Assembly (NCBI RefSeq): GCF_000484535.1
Contig: NC_022600.1
Span: forward strand, 2,728,001 to 2,792,000
DNA length: 64,000 nt
Direction: 5' to 3'
Source: Gloeobacter kilaueensis JS1
GTDB taxonomy: Bacteria; Cyanobacteriota; Cyanobacteriia; Gloeobacterales; Gloeobacteraceae
The translations under genes and the position numbers were made by a program. The notes beneath the pieces were generated by a model. That model saw nothing but the letters and a program-made list of their open reading frames with translations, did not search any database and had not been told where the DNA came from. Positions 55,545-64,000 of this stretch are shown in pieces. The stretch's first letter is position 1; each line of letters begins with the position of its first letter.

Positions 55545-55940
55545 TTAGAACCGGTTGCGGCGGGCCAGCCAGAAGACCACCAGGCTCAGCGACAGGACCG
55601 CCGTCAGCAACGCGAGCATTCCAAGACCAGGGCGCGGCTGCAATAAAAGTGGCAGCCAGACTGGCGGAATCAGCGCGAGCGCTACCAGTAAAAACGGAAA
55701 ATAATTGTCCGCGAGCGAACGGTTCTGGTCGCGCCAGCCGCCGCCGGTCCACTGCCAGGCTTTCTTGTAAGGGTAACTGGTCGAAAGCTGTTCGAGCACC
55801 AGGCCGTCTGTGGACAGCCCAAAAATCTGGCTGCAACGGTCACAGCCGAACGCTTCGGTAAGGACGATCGCCTGCAACCGCCCCCTTTTGCAGCGCGGAC
55901 AGGGATACTCCAGCTGGAGATCAATTTTTTCCGGTTTCAC
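55545..55940 (-). CDS. Membrane zinc-ribbon protein, unknown
   Basis: A 131-residue protein with a zinc ribbon (CPRC at about 14-17 and CDRC at about 33-36) and two hydrophobic helices (about 83-105 and 107-124). The N-terminus would be cytosolic. Start is GTG 55940. It lies immediately upstream of proA on the same strand, with the stop at 55545 next to the proA start, so they may be co-transcribed. Such zinc-ribbon/TM proteins are common in cyanobacteria, but I know no function. Confidence 0.6.
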   Translation of the reverse strand: MKPEKIDLQLEYPCPRCKRGRLQAIVLTEAFGCDRCSQIFGLSTDGLVLEQLSTSYPYKKAWQWTGGGWRDQNRSLADNYFPFLLVALALIPPVWLPLLLQPRPGLGMLALLTAVLSLSLVVFWLARRNRF

Positions 55941-56028
55941 GGGCGCAGACCCAGAACCAATGCTCCGAGTACCGCAATCTTAGGCCACCGGTCGGGGGGT
56001 GGCAAGGGCAAGGGAAGGACTGACACTG

Positions 56029-56058
56029 TTGACGAAGGGCCGTCCGGCTAGCTATATT
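56029..56058 (+). promoter_or_regulatory. str operon promoter
   Basis: TTGACG (56029-56034), an 18-bp spacer and TATATT (56053-56058). This is a near-consensus sigma-70 promoter that ends 27 bp before the rpsL ATG. It has the same -35 and the same spacing as the rRNA promoter at 5332-5361. Confidence 0.8.
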
Positions 56059-56085
56059 AATTCTTCGTTGACTTTAACGGAAATC

Positions 56086-56493
56086 ATGCCCACTATTGCC
56101 CAGCTCATTCGCCATGAGCGCGGGATTGCCCAGCGCAAAACCAAGTCGCCGGCGCTCCGGGCCTGCCCTCAGCGTCGCGGTGTCTGCACGCGCGTTTACA
56201 CCACGACCCCCAAAAAGCCCAACTCAGCGCTCAGAAAGGTGGCCCGTGTACGCCTCACCAGCGGCTTTGAGGTGACGGCCTATATTCCGGGCGTCGGTCA
56301 CAACCTGCAGGAGCACTCGGTCGTGATGATTCGCGGCGGTCGCGTCAAAGATTTGCCCGGTGTGCGCTACCACATCATTCGCGGCACCCTCGACACCGCC
56401 GGGGTCAAAAACCGGATGCAGAGTCGCTCCAAGTACGGAGCCAAGCGACCCAAGCCCGGCCAGGCCGCTGCCACCACAGGCAAAAAGCGTTAA
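56086..56493 (+). CDS. rpsL: 30S ribosomal protein S12
   Basis: A 135-residue decoding-site protein. [20 protein letters not shown] and [20 protein letters not shown] carry the usual streptomycin-site residues: Lys at the KKPN position and at RVKDLPG, i.e. the sensitive-type sequence. The ATG at 56086 gives the standard MPTIAQLIR start; the longest frame extends 29 codons upstream. It is first in the str operon, directly under a strong promoter. Confidence 0.97.
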   Translation: MPTIAQLIRHERGIAQRKTKSPALRACPQRRGVCTRVYTTTPKKPNSALRKVARVRLTSGFEVTAYIPGVGHNLQEHSVVMIRGGRVKDLPGVRYHIIRGTLDTAGVKNRMQSRSKYGAKRPKPGQAAATTGKKR

Positions 56494-56528
56494 TTTTTCA
56501 AGCCCATCGCACCCATCAATAGAGACCT

Positions 56529-56999
56529 ATGTCCCGTCGTACCCGCGCCATCCTGCGTCCTGTCGCCGCCGACCCGCTCTACGCGTCGCGTCTGGTGACG
56601 ATGATGACCAACAAGCTCATGCAAGCCGGCAAAAAGGCAACCGCCGAGCGCATTCTCTATGCTTCCCTCGAGCGCATCAAAGAACGCACCGGGCGCGAGC
56701 CGCTCGATGTTTTCAACCAGGCTGTACTCAACTGCACGCCCCGCATCGAGGTCAAGGCCCGCCGCGTCGGTGGTGCAACCTATCAGGTGCCGATGGAGGT
56801 GCGCCAGGAGCGGGGCACGTCGCTGGCACTGCGCTGGCTGGTCCAGTTCGCCCGCAAGCGCTCAGGTAAGAGCATGGTCGAAAAGCTTTCCAACGAACTG
56901 TTGGATGCCTCAAACGATACCGGCTCCGCTGTCCGCAAGCGCGAAGAAACGCATCGCATGGCGGAGGCCAACAAAGCCTTTGCCCACTACCGCTACTAG
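56529..56999 (+). CDS. rpsG: 30S ribosomal protein S7
   Basis: A 156-residue protein that nucleates the 30S head. [20 protein letters not shown] and [13 protein letters not shown]-like [20 protein letters not shown] are diagnostic. It follows rpsL by 35 bp in the str operon. Confidence 0.97.
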   Translation: MSRRTRAILRPVAADPLYASRLVTMMTNKLMQAGKKATAERILYASLERIKERTGREPLDVFNQAVLNCTPRIEVKARRVGGATYQVPMEVRQERGTSLALRWLVQFARKRSGKSMVEKLSNELLDASNDTGSAVRKREETHRMAEANKAFAHYRY

Positions 57000-57087
57000 A
57001 GCGCTGGCGCTGCGCTGATCGTTAGGACAATTGGGCTAGGATTGTTACAGAACTTTTTAAACTCGCATTCAAGGCGAGGAGGTAACC

Positions 57088-59211
57088 GTGGCACGCAACA
57101 TTCCCCTGGAGCGGGTACGCAACATCGGCATCGCGGCCCACATCGATGCTGGTAAGACTACCACGACCGAGCGGATTTTGTTCTACTCCGGGGTGATTCA
57201 CAAGATCGGTGAGGTGCACGAGGGCAACACCGTCACCGACTGGATGGCCCAGGAGCGCGAGCGGGGCATTACGATCACAGCCGCTGCGATCAGTACGCAG
57301 TGGACGCGCCGCGATCCGGATAACCCGACCCAGCCGTCGCCCGGTGCCCTCGAGCACAAGATCAACATCATCGACACCCCCGGCCACGTGGACTTCACGA
57401 TCGAAGTCGAACGCTCGATGCGGGTGCTCGACGGTGTAATCACCGTGCTCTGCTCGGTCGGTGGCGTGCAGCCGCAGACCGAGACCGTCTGGCGGCAGGC
57501 CAACCGCTACAACGTGCCGCGCTTTATCTTTGTCAACAAGATGGACCGCACCGGTGCCAACTTCTACAAGGTTTACAACCAGGTGCGCGACAGGCTCAGA
57601 GCCAACGCCGTGCCGATCCAGCTACCGATCGGCGCAGAAGATCAATTGCGGGGCATCGTCGATCTGGTGCGCATGAAAGCCTACGTCTACGGCAACGACA
57701 TCGGCACCGACATTCGGGTCGAAGAGATCCCGGCGGACATGGTTGAACTTGCCCAGGAGTATCGTGCCAAGCTCATCGAAGCGGTTTCTGAGACCGACGA
57801 CGCGCTGCTTGAAAAGTATTTCAGCGGCGAGGAGTTGAGCGAGGCTGAGATCAAGGCGGCCCTGCGCAAGGGAACGATCGCCAACACGATCGTGCCGATG
57901 CTCTGCGGTTCCGCTTTCAAAAACAAGGGCGTGCAACTGATGCTCGACGCGGTGATCGACTATCTGCCTGCACCGATCGACATTGCGGCGGTCAAGGGCC
58001 AACTGCCCAACGGCACCGAAGTCGAGCGCCACGCCGACGACAGTGAGCCGCTCTCGGCCCTTGCCTTCAAGATCATGGCCGACCCCTACGGGCGGCTGAC
58101 CTTTGTGCGCGTCTACTCGGGCGTGCTCCAGAAGGGCAGCTACGCCTACAACGCGAGCAAGGGCAAAAAAGAGCGCATCTCGCGGCTCATCGTGCTTAAA
58201 GCCGACGATCGCATCGAGGTGGACGAGTTGCGCGCAGGCGATCTGGGGGCCGTGGTCGGCCTCAAGGACACCTTCACGGGCGACACCCTCTGTCCAGAAG
58301 ATTCGCCGGTGGTGCTCGAATCGCTGTTTATTCCGGAGCCGGTGATCTCGGTGGCGATCGAGCCCAAGACCAAGGCCGACCTCGACAAGCTCTCCAAGGC
58401 GCTGCAGTCGCTCTCCGAAGAAGACCCGACCTTCCGGGTCCACGTCGATCAGGAGACCAACCAGACGATCATCGCCGGTATGGGCGAGTTGCACCTTGAG
58501 ATTCTCGTAGACCGGATGCTGCGCGAATTCAAAGTCGAAGCCAATGTCGGTGCGCCCCAGGTGGCTTATCGCGAGACAATCCGCCGTGCGGTCAACAACG
58601 TCGAGGGTCTCTACAAGCGTCAGACGGGTGGCAAGGGCCAGTTTGGCCATGTCGTGATCAACCTCGAGCCGGGCGAGCCGGGAACGGGCTTCGAGTTCGT
58701 CTCCAAGATTGTCGGCGGTGTGGTGCCCAAGGAGTACATCGGCCCAGCCGAGCAGGGGATGAAGGAGCGCGCCGAATCGGGCGTGATCGCGGGCTATCCG
58801 CTCATCGACTTCAAGGTGACCATGGTTGACGGCTCCTACCACGAAGTCGATTCTTCGGAGATGGCCTTCAAGATCGCCGGTTCGCTGGCGCTTCGAGAGG
58901 CGGCTGTCAAGGCCAACCCGGTCCTGCTAGAACCGATGATGAAGGTGGAGGTAGAGGTGCCCAGCGACTTCCTCGGCGATGTCATGGGCGATCTCAACTC
59001 CCGGCGCGGCCAGATCGAGGCGATGGACACCGAGGCGGGCCTCTCAAAGGTCACAGCCAAGGTACCGCTGGCGGAGATGTTTGGCTATGCGACCGACATT
59101 CGCTCCAAAACGCAGGGTCGTGGCACCTTCTCGATGGAGTTCAGCCATTACGACGAAGTGCCGCGCAATGTCGCCGAGACGATCATCGCAAAGAACAAAG
59201 GGAACGCTTAA
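57088..59211 (+). CDS. fusA: Elongation factor G
   Basis: A 707-residue translocase. GTP-binding motifs are [20 protein letters not shown] (G1), RGITITAAA (G2), DTPGHVDF (G3), NKMDRTGAN (G4) and SAF (G5). Domain IV is seen at [20 protein letters not shown]. Start is GTG 57088 after a strong GAGGAGGT. It is somewhat longer than the E. coli form by a few residues. It follows rpsG by 88 bp. Confidence 0.98.
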   Translation: MARNIPLERVRNIGIAAHIDAGKTTTTERILFYSGVIHKIGEVHEGNTVTDWMAQERERGITITAAAISTQWTRRDPDNPTQPSPGALEHKINIIDTPGHVDFTIEVERSMRVLDGVITVLCSVGGVQPQTETVWRQANRYNVPRFIFVNKMDRTGANFYKVYNQVRDRLRANAVPIQLPIGAEDQLRGIVDLVRMKAYVYGNDIGTDIRVEEIPADMVELAQEYRAKLIEAVSETDDALLEKYFSGEELSEAEIKAALRKGTIANTIVPMLCGSAFKNKGVQLMLDAVIDYLPAPIDIAAVKGQLPNGTEVERHADDSEPLSALAFKIMADPYGRLTFVRVYSGVLQKGSYAYNASKGKKERISRLIVLKADDRIEVDELRAGDLGAVVGLKDTFTGDTLCPEDSPVVLESLFIPEPVISVAIEPKTKADLDKLSKALQSLSEEDPTFRVHVDQETNQTIIAGMGELHLEILVDRMLREFKVEANVGAPQVAYRETIRRAVNNVEGLYKRQTGGKGQFGHVVINLEPGEPGTGFEFVSKIVGGVVPKEYIGPAEQGMKERAESGVIAGYPLIDFKVTMVDGSYHEVDSSEMAFKIAGSLALREAAVKANPVLLEPMMKVEVEVPSDFLGDVMGDLNSRRGQIEAMDTEAGLSKVTAKVPLAEMFGYATDIRSKTQGRGTFSMEFSHYDEVPRNVAETIIAKNKGNA

Positions 59212-59229
59212 TTAGAGGAAAGGTAACTC

Positions 59230-60459
59230 ATGGCTCGCGCTAAGTTTGAACGGACCAAACCGCACGTCAACATCGGCACCATCGGTCACGTCGATCACGG
59301 CAAGACGACGTTGACGGCGGCGATCACGATGACGCTGGCCGCCCTCGGCCGCGCCAAGGCCAAAAAGTACGACGAGATCGATCAGGCTCCCGAAGAGAAG
59401 GCTCGCGGTATTACGATCAACACCGCCCACGTCGAGTACGAGACGGAGAACCGTCACTACGCCCACGTGGATTGTCCGGGCCACGCCGACTATGTCAAGA
59501 ACATGATCACCGGGGCGGCCCAGATGGACGGCGCTATCCTCGTGGTCTCTGCCGCCGATGGCCCGATGCCCCAGACCCGCGAGCACATCCTGCTTGCCCG
59601 TCAGGTCGGTGTGCCCAACATCGTCGTCTTCTTAAACAAAAAAGATCAGCTCGACGACCCGGAGCTGTTGGAACTGGTCGAACTGGAAGTGCGCGAATTG
59701 CTCGCCAAGTACGACTTTCCGGGCGACGACATTCCGATCGTGGCAGGCTCGGCCCTGATGGCGCTCAACAAGATGACCTCCGAACCTAAGACCACCCGTG
59801 GCAGCGACGAGTGGGTCGATTGCATCTACTCGCTGATGGATGCGGTCGATTCTTACATCCCGACGCCGGAGCGGGCGGTCGATAAGCCCTTCTTGATGGC
59901 AGTAGAAGACGTCTTCTCGATCACCGGTCGTGGCACCGTCGCCACCGGTCGGATCGAGCGCGGCAAGGTCAAAGTCGGTGAGACGATCGAACTGGTCGGC
60001 ATTCGCGAGACCCGCTCGACTACGGTCACGGGCCTTGAGATGTTCCAGAAGTCGCTCGACGAAGGCATGGCAGGCGACAACGTCGGCGTGCTGTTGCGCG
60101 GTATCAAAAAGGACGATGTCGAGCGCGGCATGGTGCTCGCCAAGCCCGGCTCGATCACCCCGCACACCAAGTTCGAGGGTGAAGTCTACATCCTCAGCAA
60201 AGAAGAAGGTGGCCGTCACACCCCCTTCTTCGCCGGTTACCGCCCGCAGTTCTACGTGCGCACCACCGACGTCACCGGTACCATCGTCACCTTCACCGAC
60301 GACGAGGGCAAATCCGCCGAGATGGTCATGCCGGGCGACCGGATCAAGATGACGGTTGAACTCATCAACCCCATCGCCATCGAGGACGGGATGCGCTTTG
60401 CCATCCGCGAGGGGGGCCGCACCGTGGGTGCAGGCGTCGTCTCCAAGATCCTGAAGTAG
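59230..60459 (+). CDS. tuf: Elongation factor Tu
   Basis: A 409-residue GTPase that delivers aminoacyl-tRNA. [18 protein letters not shown] (G1), [13 protein letters not shown] (G2), [20 protein letters not shown] (G3), and [20 protein letters not shown] (G4) are visible, followed by the tRNA-binding domains. It has the cyanobacterial insert of about ten residues in domain I. It follows fusA by 18 bp. Confidence 0.98.
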   Translation: MARAKFERTKPHVNIGTIGHVDHGKTTLTAAITMTLAALGRAKAKKYDEIDQAPEEKARGITINTAHVEYETENRHYAHVDCPGHADYVKNMITGAAQMDGAILVVSAADGPMPQTREHILLARQVGVPNIVVFLNKKDQLDDPELLELVELEVRELLAKYDFPGDDIPIVAGSALMALNKMTSEPKTTRGSDEWVDCIYSLMDAVDSYIPTPERAVDKPFLMAVEDVFSITGRGTVATGRIERGKVKVGETIELVGIRETRSTTVTGLEMFQKSLDEGMAGDNVGVLLRGIKKDDVERGMVLAKPGSITPHTKFEGEVYILSKEEGGRHTPFFAGYRPQFYVRTTDVTGTIVTFTDDEGKSAEMVMPGDRIKMTVELINPIAIEDGMRFAIREGGRTVGAGVVSKILK

Positions 60460-60472
60460 AGTAGATGCACCC

Positions 60473-60507
60473 GCAAAGGGTGGGGTGGCAACCACCCCAC
60501 CCTTTGC
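60473..60507 (+). other. Perfect 16-bp stem between tuf and rpsJ
   Basis: GCAAAGGGTGGGGTGG (60473-60488), loop CAA, then the exact complement at 60492-60507. It is a strong hairpin but lacks the T-run of an intrinsic terminator. It probably attenuates, stabilises or cleaves the mRNA before rpsJ. Confidence 0.85.
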
Positions 60508-60526
60508 TCTGAGGACAACTTAAGTC

Positions 60527-60841
60527 ATGGCGCTCACCCAACAAAAAATTCGTATCCGCCTGCAGGCTTTCGACCACGGCTTGCTCGACCAGTCCTGCAC
60601 CAAGATCGTCGATACGGCCAACCGCACCAACGCTGCCGCTGTCGGTCCCATCCCCATGCCGACGCGCATCCGCCGCTACTGCGTGCTGCGCTCGCCCCAC
60701 GTCGATAAAGATTCGCGCGAACACTTCGAGACCCGCACCCACCGCCGGATCATCGATATCTACCAGCCTTCCGCCAAGACGATCGACGCGCTGATGCGCC
60801 TCGATCTCCCTGCCGGCGTCGATATCGAAGTCAAACTTTAA
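60527..60841 (+). CDS. rpsJ: 30S ribosomal protein S10
   Basis: A 104-residue protein, also known as Nus[21 protein letters not shown] and the [20 protein letters not shown] segment are diagnostic. In cyanobacteria S10 follows tuf, as here, and heads the str operon's tail rather than the S10 operon. It overlaps the convergent DUF1501 gene by 11 bp. Confidence 0.97.
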   Translation: MALTQQKIRIRLQAFDHGLLDQSCTKIVDTANRTNAAAVGPIPMPTRIRRYCVLRSPHVDKDSREHFETRTHRRIIDIYQPSAKTIDALMRLDLPAGVDIEVKL

Positions 60842-62054
60842 TCAGTCCAGGCAGTGCATTGGCCGGGGTGTACCCCGGCAGAACTTTTGCAAGCTGGGGG
60901 CGTTCCAGGTGCAGGTGCTGTTGCAACACGGCGGCAACCACCTCGCGAAAATCGGTCGTCACCGCCAGATCGCGCCCCTCAAAAAGCCTGCTTTCTTCTA
61001 AGCCGGGCCACTGACCGTATACTTTTGCACCCCGCACCGCTCCGCCCATCAGCCAGAGCGCATTGCCGTGGCCATGGTCGGTGCCGCCGTTGCCGTTCTC
61101 GCGCACGGTGCGGCCAAATTCTGAAACGACCAAAATAACCGTGCGCTCGTAGAGGGGACCGAGTTTTTGGGCCAGAACCGCCAGACCCTGAGCCAGAGGC
61201 GGCAATTGTTTTTCCAGTTGCCTTGCCTGGTTGACGTGGGTGTCCCAGCCGCCGAGGGCAAGAAAGGCCAGTTGCACGTCCGGGTTGTGTGCCATCAGAC
61301 CGGCGAGCCGACTTGCGTCGCCGACAAAACCGGCGCTGCTGGCTGGCGCACCGTTGTCGGCCATCGCCGTTTCGTCTGGGTTGCCAGTGCTTTCGAGGAG
61401 TTCGCGGCGGGCGGAACGCCCTTCTTGATAGGTGCGGCTGAGCGCATCGCTGCCGCTGTAGAGAGCGTCGAAGGCGCTACCTACCCCCGGTCGGTCGAGG
61501 GGCAGGCGGCGGGTAGCCCTGCGCCCGGTAGCGAGGCTCGCCACCGGCATCCGCCCGGTGAGAATGCGCGGCACCGTCTCGCCAAAATTGACCGCCTGCA
61601 CCGGACTGCCGCTCATCGGTAAAACAGCGAGCAGACGGTTGAGCCAGCCGTCGGGGGTAGTCTTGATGCCCGGTGTGCCGCTTTCGAGGTAATCCTGGGC
61701 GTCGAAGTGGGAGCGGCCTGGATCGGGAGAACCGCAGGCGTGAACGAAAGCAAGACTGCCGGCCTGCCAGAGCGGCACCAGCGGTGCAAGAGCCGGATGC
61801 AGGCCGAAGGAGCCGTCGAGGTCAAGCACGCCCCCGGCCTGGTTCGGACCGGGTAGAGCGAGGCGGGGCCGGGCGCGGTAGTAGGCCGATTCTGCGTGGG
61901 GGACGACGACACTCAGACCATCGACCGCGCCGCGCAAGAAGACGACCACCAGCCGCCGGTCCCGCTGCAAGGACGCTCCCTGGACGCGCACTGCCCAGCC
62001 ACTGCCCAGAAGCAGGGTGCCAAGACCGGCCTGAACGACTTCGCGCCTGCGCAT
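60831..62054 (-). CDS. DUF1501 family exported protein
   Basis: A 407-residue protein with a twin-arginine-like start ([20 protein letters not shown]), thus probably exported by Tat. [52 protein letters not shown] and [20 protein letters not shown] place it in DUF1501, a branch of the alkaline-phosphatase-like sulfatase fold. The role is unknown. It is paired with a DUF1800 gene 14 bp upstream, the common arrangement for these families. Confidence 0.9.
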   Translation of the reverse strand: MRRREVVQAGLGTLLLGSGWAVRVQGASLQRDRRLVVVFLRGAVDGLSVVVPHAESAYYRARPRLALPGPNQAGGVLDLDGSFGLHPALAPLVPLWQAGSLAFVHACGSPDPGRSHFDAQDYLESGTPGIKTTPDGWLNRLLAVLPMSGSPVQAVNFGETVPRILTGRMPVASLATGRRATRRLPLDRPGVGSAFDALYSGSDALSRTYQEGRSARRELLESTGNPDETAMADNGAPASSAGFVGDASRLAGLMAHNPDVQLAFLALGGWDTHVNQARQLEKQLPPLAQGLAVLAQKLGPLYERTVILVVSEFGRTVRENGNGGTDHGHGNALWLMGGAVRGAKVYGQWPGLEESRLFEGRDLAVTTDFREVVAAVLQQHLHLERPQLAKVLPGYTPANALPGLIKV

Positions 62055-62068
62055 CGTACATTTTCCTC

Positions 62069-63580
62069 TCAGTACGCCATCATCTCGGGGCTGCCCAAAA
62101 GCAAGGCAGAGCGCAGCGGCTCGGGATTTTTAGCGAGCGCTGCGCGGGTTTTTGCTGAAAAGCGTCCGCCCAGCGTCTCGATCAGCGCCTCCGTCGCCGT
62201 CGTCTCGCCTCCGGGCCGGGTGCCTGCAAGCTGGCCATTCGCGAGGCTGGCAGCAAAGCTCAAGCGCCGGGTCATCCCGTCCGGGTTGAGCCAGCTCTCG
62301 CGGGTATTCTTGTAGCCGTCCGGGGTCTGGCAGCCGTAGAGGGGCATCCCCAACTGCTGCAGCGGCGCAAACAGCGCAAGCGGGTTGGCCGGTTCGATGC
62401 CTGTCGCCCGCACCGCCGAGAGGACGTAGCGATAGGGCGTCTTGAATTTGCTCGCGAAGTTGCGGCTGTCCCAAAATTCGGGGCTGTGAAAGAGGGCGTC
62501 GAGCACAGCGCGGATGTCGCCGTCGCTCGCCCTGAAGCGCTCCGCCAGCCGCTCGACGAGTCCTGCCGGAGGATTGTCGGCCACAAAGTACTGGGCCAGC
62601 TGAAAGCTGATGTGGCGGGCTGTGGCCGGGTGACGGGAAAGCAGATCGAGAGCCTGCAATCCCTCGTCCATTCCTGATTCGCGGATCGTCTGGCCCAGCA
62701 AAATTTTGTCTCCCGGTGCGTGGCGGCGCGCATCGAAACAAAAGCCTGTCAGCGGCTGATCGCGGCGCGGGCGGCATAGTCCCCAACCTGTAAAGATGCG
62801 GGCCAGTTCGGTGACATCCTGCTGACTGTAGCCGCCGTCCACCCCGAGGGTATGCAGTTCGAGCAACTCGCGGGCGTAGTTCTCGTTGAGGCCGGTGAAG
62901 CGGCCCCGCGCTCCCGGTGTGGCCGGACCGGTGTTGAGCCAGTTGTCGAGGTAAAAAAGCATCGCCGGGTGGGCAGCGGTGGCGGCGAGCAGATCGCGGA
63001 AGCGGCCCAGCGCGTAGGGGCGGATCGCCTCCTGCTCGTAAGCACCCACCCACAGGCGGGTAAGACCCTTGCCCGCGTAGACGTTGAAGTGGTTGAACCA
63101 GAAGTCGGTCATCACTTCCTGCAACTGCCGGGGACTGGAGAGCGCCTGCATCAGCCTCGCTGTAGCTGCCTGCTCGACCACCAGCCGCAGGTTTTGCCGG
63201 TAGTCCTGCCTTTGCTGTTCGTCGAGCTGGGGGGCCGCTCCTGCCGCCTGGAAGCGCCGATTCGCCCCATTGGGTCTGGGGCCAAAGGCGCGGGCCAGCT
63301 CGACCGGCGCGAGCTTTAGCGTGTCGAGGGCCGCCAGCCGGGCATTCAGTGCCGGGGGCTCCGCTATCTGCTCCGGATGGAGCTGCTGCTGAATGTAGCG
63401 CTCGATGCCCAGACGGGTCGCCTGCTCGATGTCCCCCGGCGCTGGACCGAAGCTCAGGCGGTTCAGCAGATGGACGATCTTGGGATCGGCGGGGGCACTG
63501 GCGGCAAAGGCTGACGGCACCAGTGCCAGACTGACAAGCACAACGGGAGCCCAGCGGCGCAGACCGAGGGGAGCGGCCAT
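62069..63580 (-). CDS. DUF1800 family exported protein
   Basis: A 503-residue exported protein with a signal peptide (about 1-27, ends SAFAASAPADP). HLLNRLSFGPAPGDIEQATR, TDFWFNHFNVYAGKG and NENYARELLELHTLGVDGGY, followed by YSQQDVTELARIFTGWG, are the DUF1800 hallmark. It partners the DUF1501 protein encoded next. No function has been proven for either family that I can cite. Confidence 0.9.
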   Translation of the reverse strand: MAAPLGLRRWAPVVLVSLALVPSAFAASAPADPKIVHLLNRLSFGPAPGDIEQATRLGIERYIQQQLHPEQIAEPPALNARLAALDTLKLAPVELARAFGPRPNGANRRFQAAGAAPQLDEQQRQDYRQNLRLVVEQAATARLMQALSSPRQLQEVMTDFWFNHFNVYAGKGLTRLWVGAYEQEAIRPYALGRFRDLLAATAAHPAMLFYLDNWLNTGPATPGARGRFTGLNENYARELLELHTLGVDGGYSQQDVTELARIFTGWGLCRPRRDQPLTGFCFDARRHAPGDKILLGQTIRESGMDEGLQALDLLSRHPATARHISFQLAQYFVADNPPAGLVERLAERFRASDGDIRAVLDALFHSPEFWDSRNFASKFKTPYRYVLSAVRATGIEPANPLALFAPLQQLGMPLYGCQTPDGYKNTRESWLNPDGMTRRLSFAASLANGQLAGTRPGGETTATEALIETLGGRFSAKTRAALAKNPEPLRSALLLGSPEMMAY

Positions 63581-63584
63581 TTAC

Positions 63585-63902
63585 TTAACGGCGGAAGAAC
63601 GTGCGGCGCGGACCGCTGTAATAAGTCCGGTTCGGGCCGTCGAAGAAAGTACGGCGCGGGCCGTTGTAGTAGGTGCGGTTCGGGCCATTAAAGTAGTTGC
63701 GGCGCGGACCGTTGTAGTAATCGACGTTCGGACCGTTGAAGTAGGTACGGTTCGGGCCGCTGTAGTAGGTGCGGTTTGGACCATCGAAGTAGGTGCGGTT
63801 CGGACCGTTGTAGTAGGTAGCATCGGGCACCTGGGCCTGGGCAGCCGTCGCCCCGACGAGCAGGGCCAGTCCGGCCAGCGCGAGGGAGATTTTGCTTTTC
63901 AT
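63585..63902 (-). CDS. Secreted octapeptide-repeat protein
   Basis: A 105-residue protein: a signal peptide (about 1-23, ends AAQA), then nine 8-residue units of type T-Y-(Y/F)-x-G-P-(N/R)-R from residue 28 onward and a partial tenth, with VDATYYNGPNRTYF as the start. The underlying DNA repeats every 24 bp. Aromatic, Gly-Pro and Arg content is high and acidic residues are few, so it may stick to anionic cell-surface polymers. I recognise no named family. It lies 4 bp from the DUF1800 gene and may be first in the same operon. Confidence 0.75.
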   Translation of the reverse strand: MKSKISLALAGLALLVGATAAQAQVPDATYYNGPNRTYFDGPNRTYYSGPNRTYFNGPNVDYYNGPRRNYFNGPNRTYYNGPRRTFFDGPNRTYYSGPRRTFFRR

Positions 63903-64000
63903 CGCAGTTTATTCGTAACGCTTACTGAACGTTTGGACGCTGCTGTGGTTTGCCCAGGTTCAGTCAGGATATATCTTTGCGCAAAAGCGCAACTGGCCTG
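63903..64000. other. Upstream region of the repeat protein at the window end
   Basis: These 98 bp hold no complete gene. They should contain the promoter of the octapeptide-repeat gene on the minus strand; I see no confident hexamers. Confidence 0.3.

Noticed and set aside
57622-58842. Minus-strand open frame of 406 codons opposite fusA
   Set aside because: It lies wholly opposite a universally conserved gene and its composition (many His, Asp, Leu) mirrors EF-G codons. No independent support.
60473-60507. Intrinsic terminator between tuf and rpsJ
   Set aside because: The stem is perfect but no T-run follows and rpsJ, part of the same operon in cyanobacteria, starts 20 bp later. I kept it only as a structural element.
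63600-63830. 24-bp DNA repeats that could look like a CRISPR array
   Set aside because: There are no unique spacers. The repeats are contiguous, in frame and encode an octapeptide in a signal-peptide-bearing protein.

Overview
The window is a chromosomal segment of a GC-rich cyanobacterium, most likely of the Gloeobacter lineage. Three things support this. The rRNA operon runs 16S-tRNA-Ile-tRNA-Ala-23S-5S. The str operon runs S12-S7-EF-G-EF-Tu-S10, and the spc-type ribosomal operon lacks rpmD (L30), both usual in cyanobacteria. AMIN-type, Uma2, IS701 and UbiB-family genes are also present. The genus is an inference from gene content and composition; I could not run a 16S comparison.

Layout. 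1-5361: start of larB, the rRNA operon terminator, and the complete rRNA operon on the minus strand with both RNase III processing stems and its promoter. 5380-18764: mostly housekeeping genes (thrC, queG, dut, a solitary mreB, a pentapeptide/K+ channel fusion, an amidase, sdaA, an aldo/keto reductase, an M61 peptidase, a gamma-glutamyltransferase and a YrdC protein). 18899-22910: an overlapping pair related to RecJ and UvrD/RecB-type helicases in which the catalytic motifs look lost. 23393-25952: a two-gene unit (PD-(D/E)XK-like protein plus PIN protein) whose PIN gene is split by a complete IS701-family element; removing the element and one 4-bp target repeat restores the reading frame. 26036-31135: quinone oxidoreductase, lipB, a stand-alone FTP/PepSY-like protein, a UbiB kinase and MarC.

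31162-42265: twelve genes on two divergent units encode a compact type IVb-pilus/type II-secretion-like machine (two class III pseudopilins, PilN- and PilO-like proteins, GspF/PilR, GspE/PilB-type ATPase, secretin, PilP/GspC-like proteins and three unknowns). This is my main candidate for an incompletely described system. 42331-46991: accessory DNA with a Uma2 nuclease, a ParDE-like toxin-antitoxin pair between two direct repeats of a resolvase 3' end, a broken resolvase, and two AT-rich convergent genes that each carry an HEPN R-x4-6-H motif.

47324-64000: an SDR; a ribosomal operon that starts unusually at rplV and stops at rplO; proA; a membrane zinc-ribbon protein; the str operon with a strong promoter and a perfect 16-bp stem between tuf and rpsJ; a DUF1501/DUF1800 pair; and a secreted protein made of octapeptide repeats.
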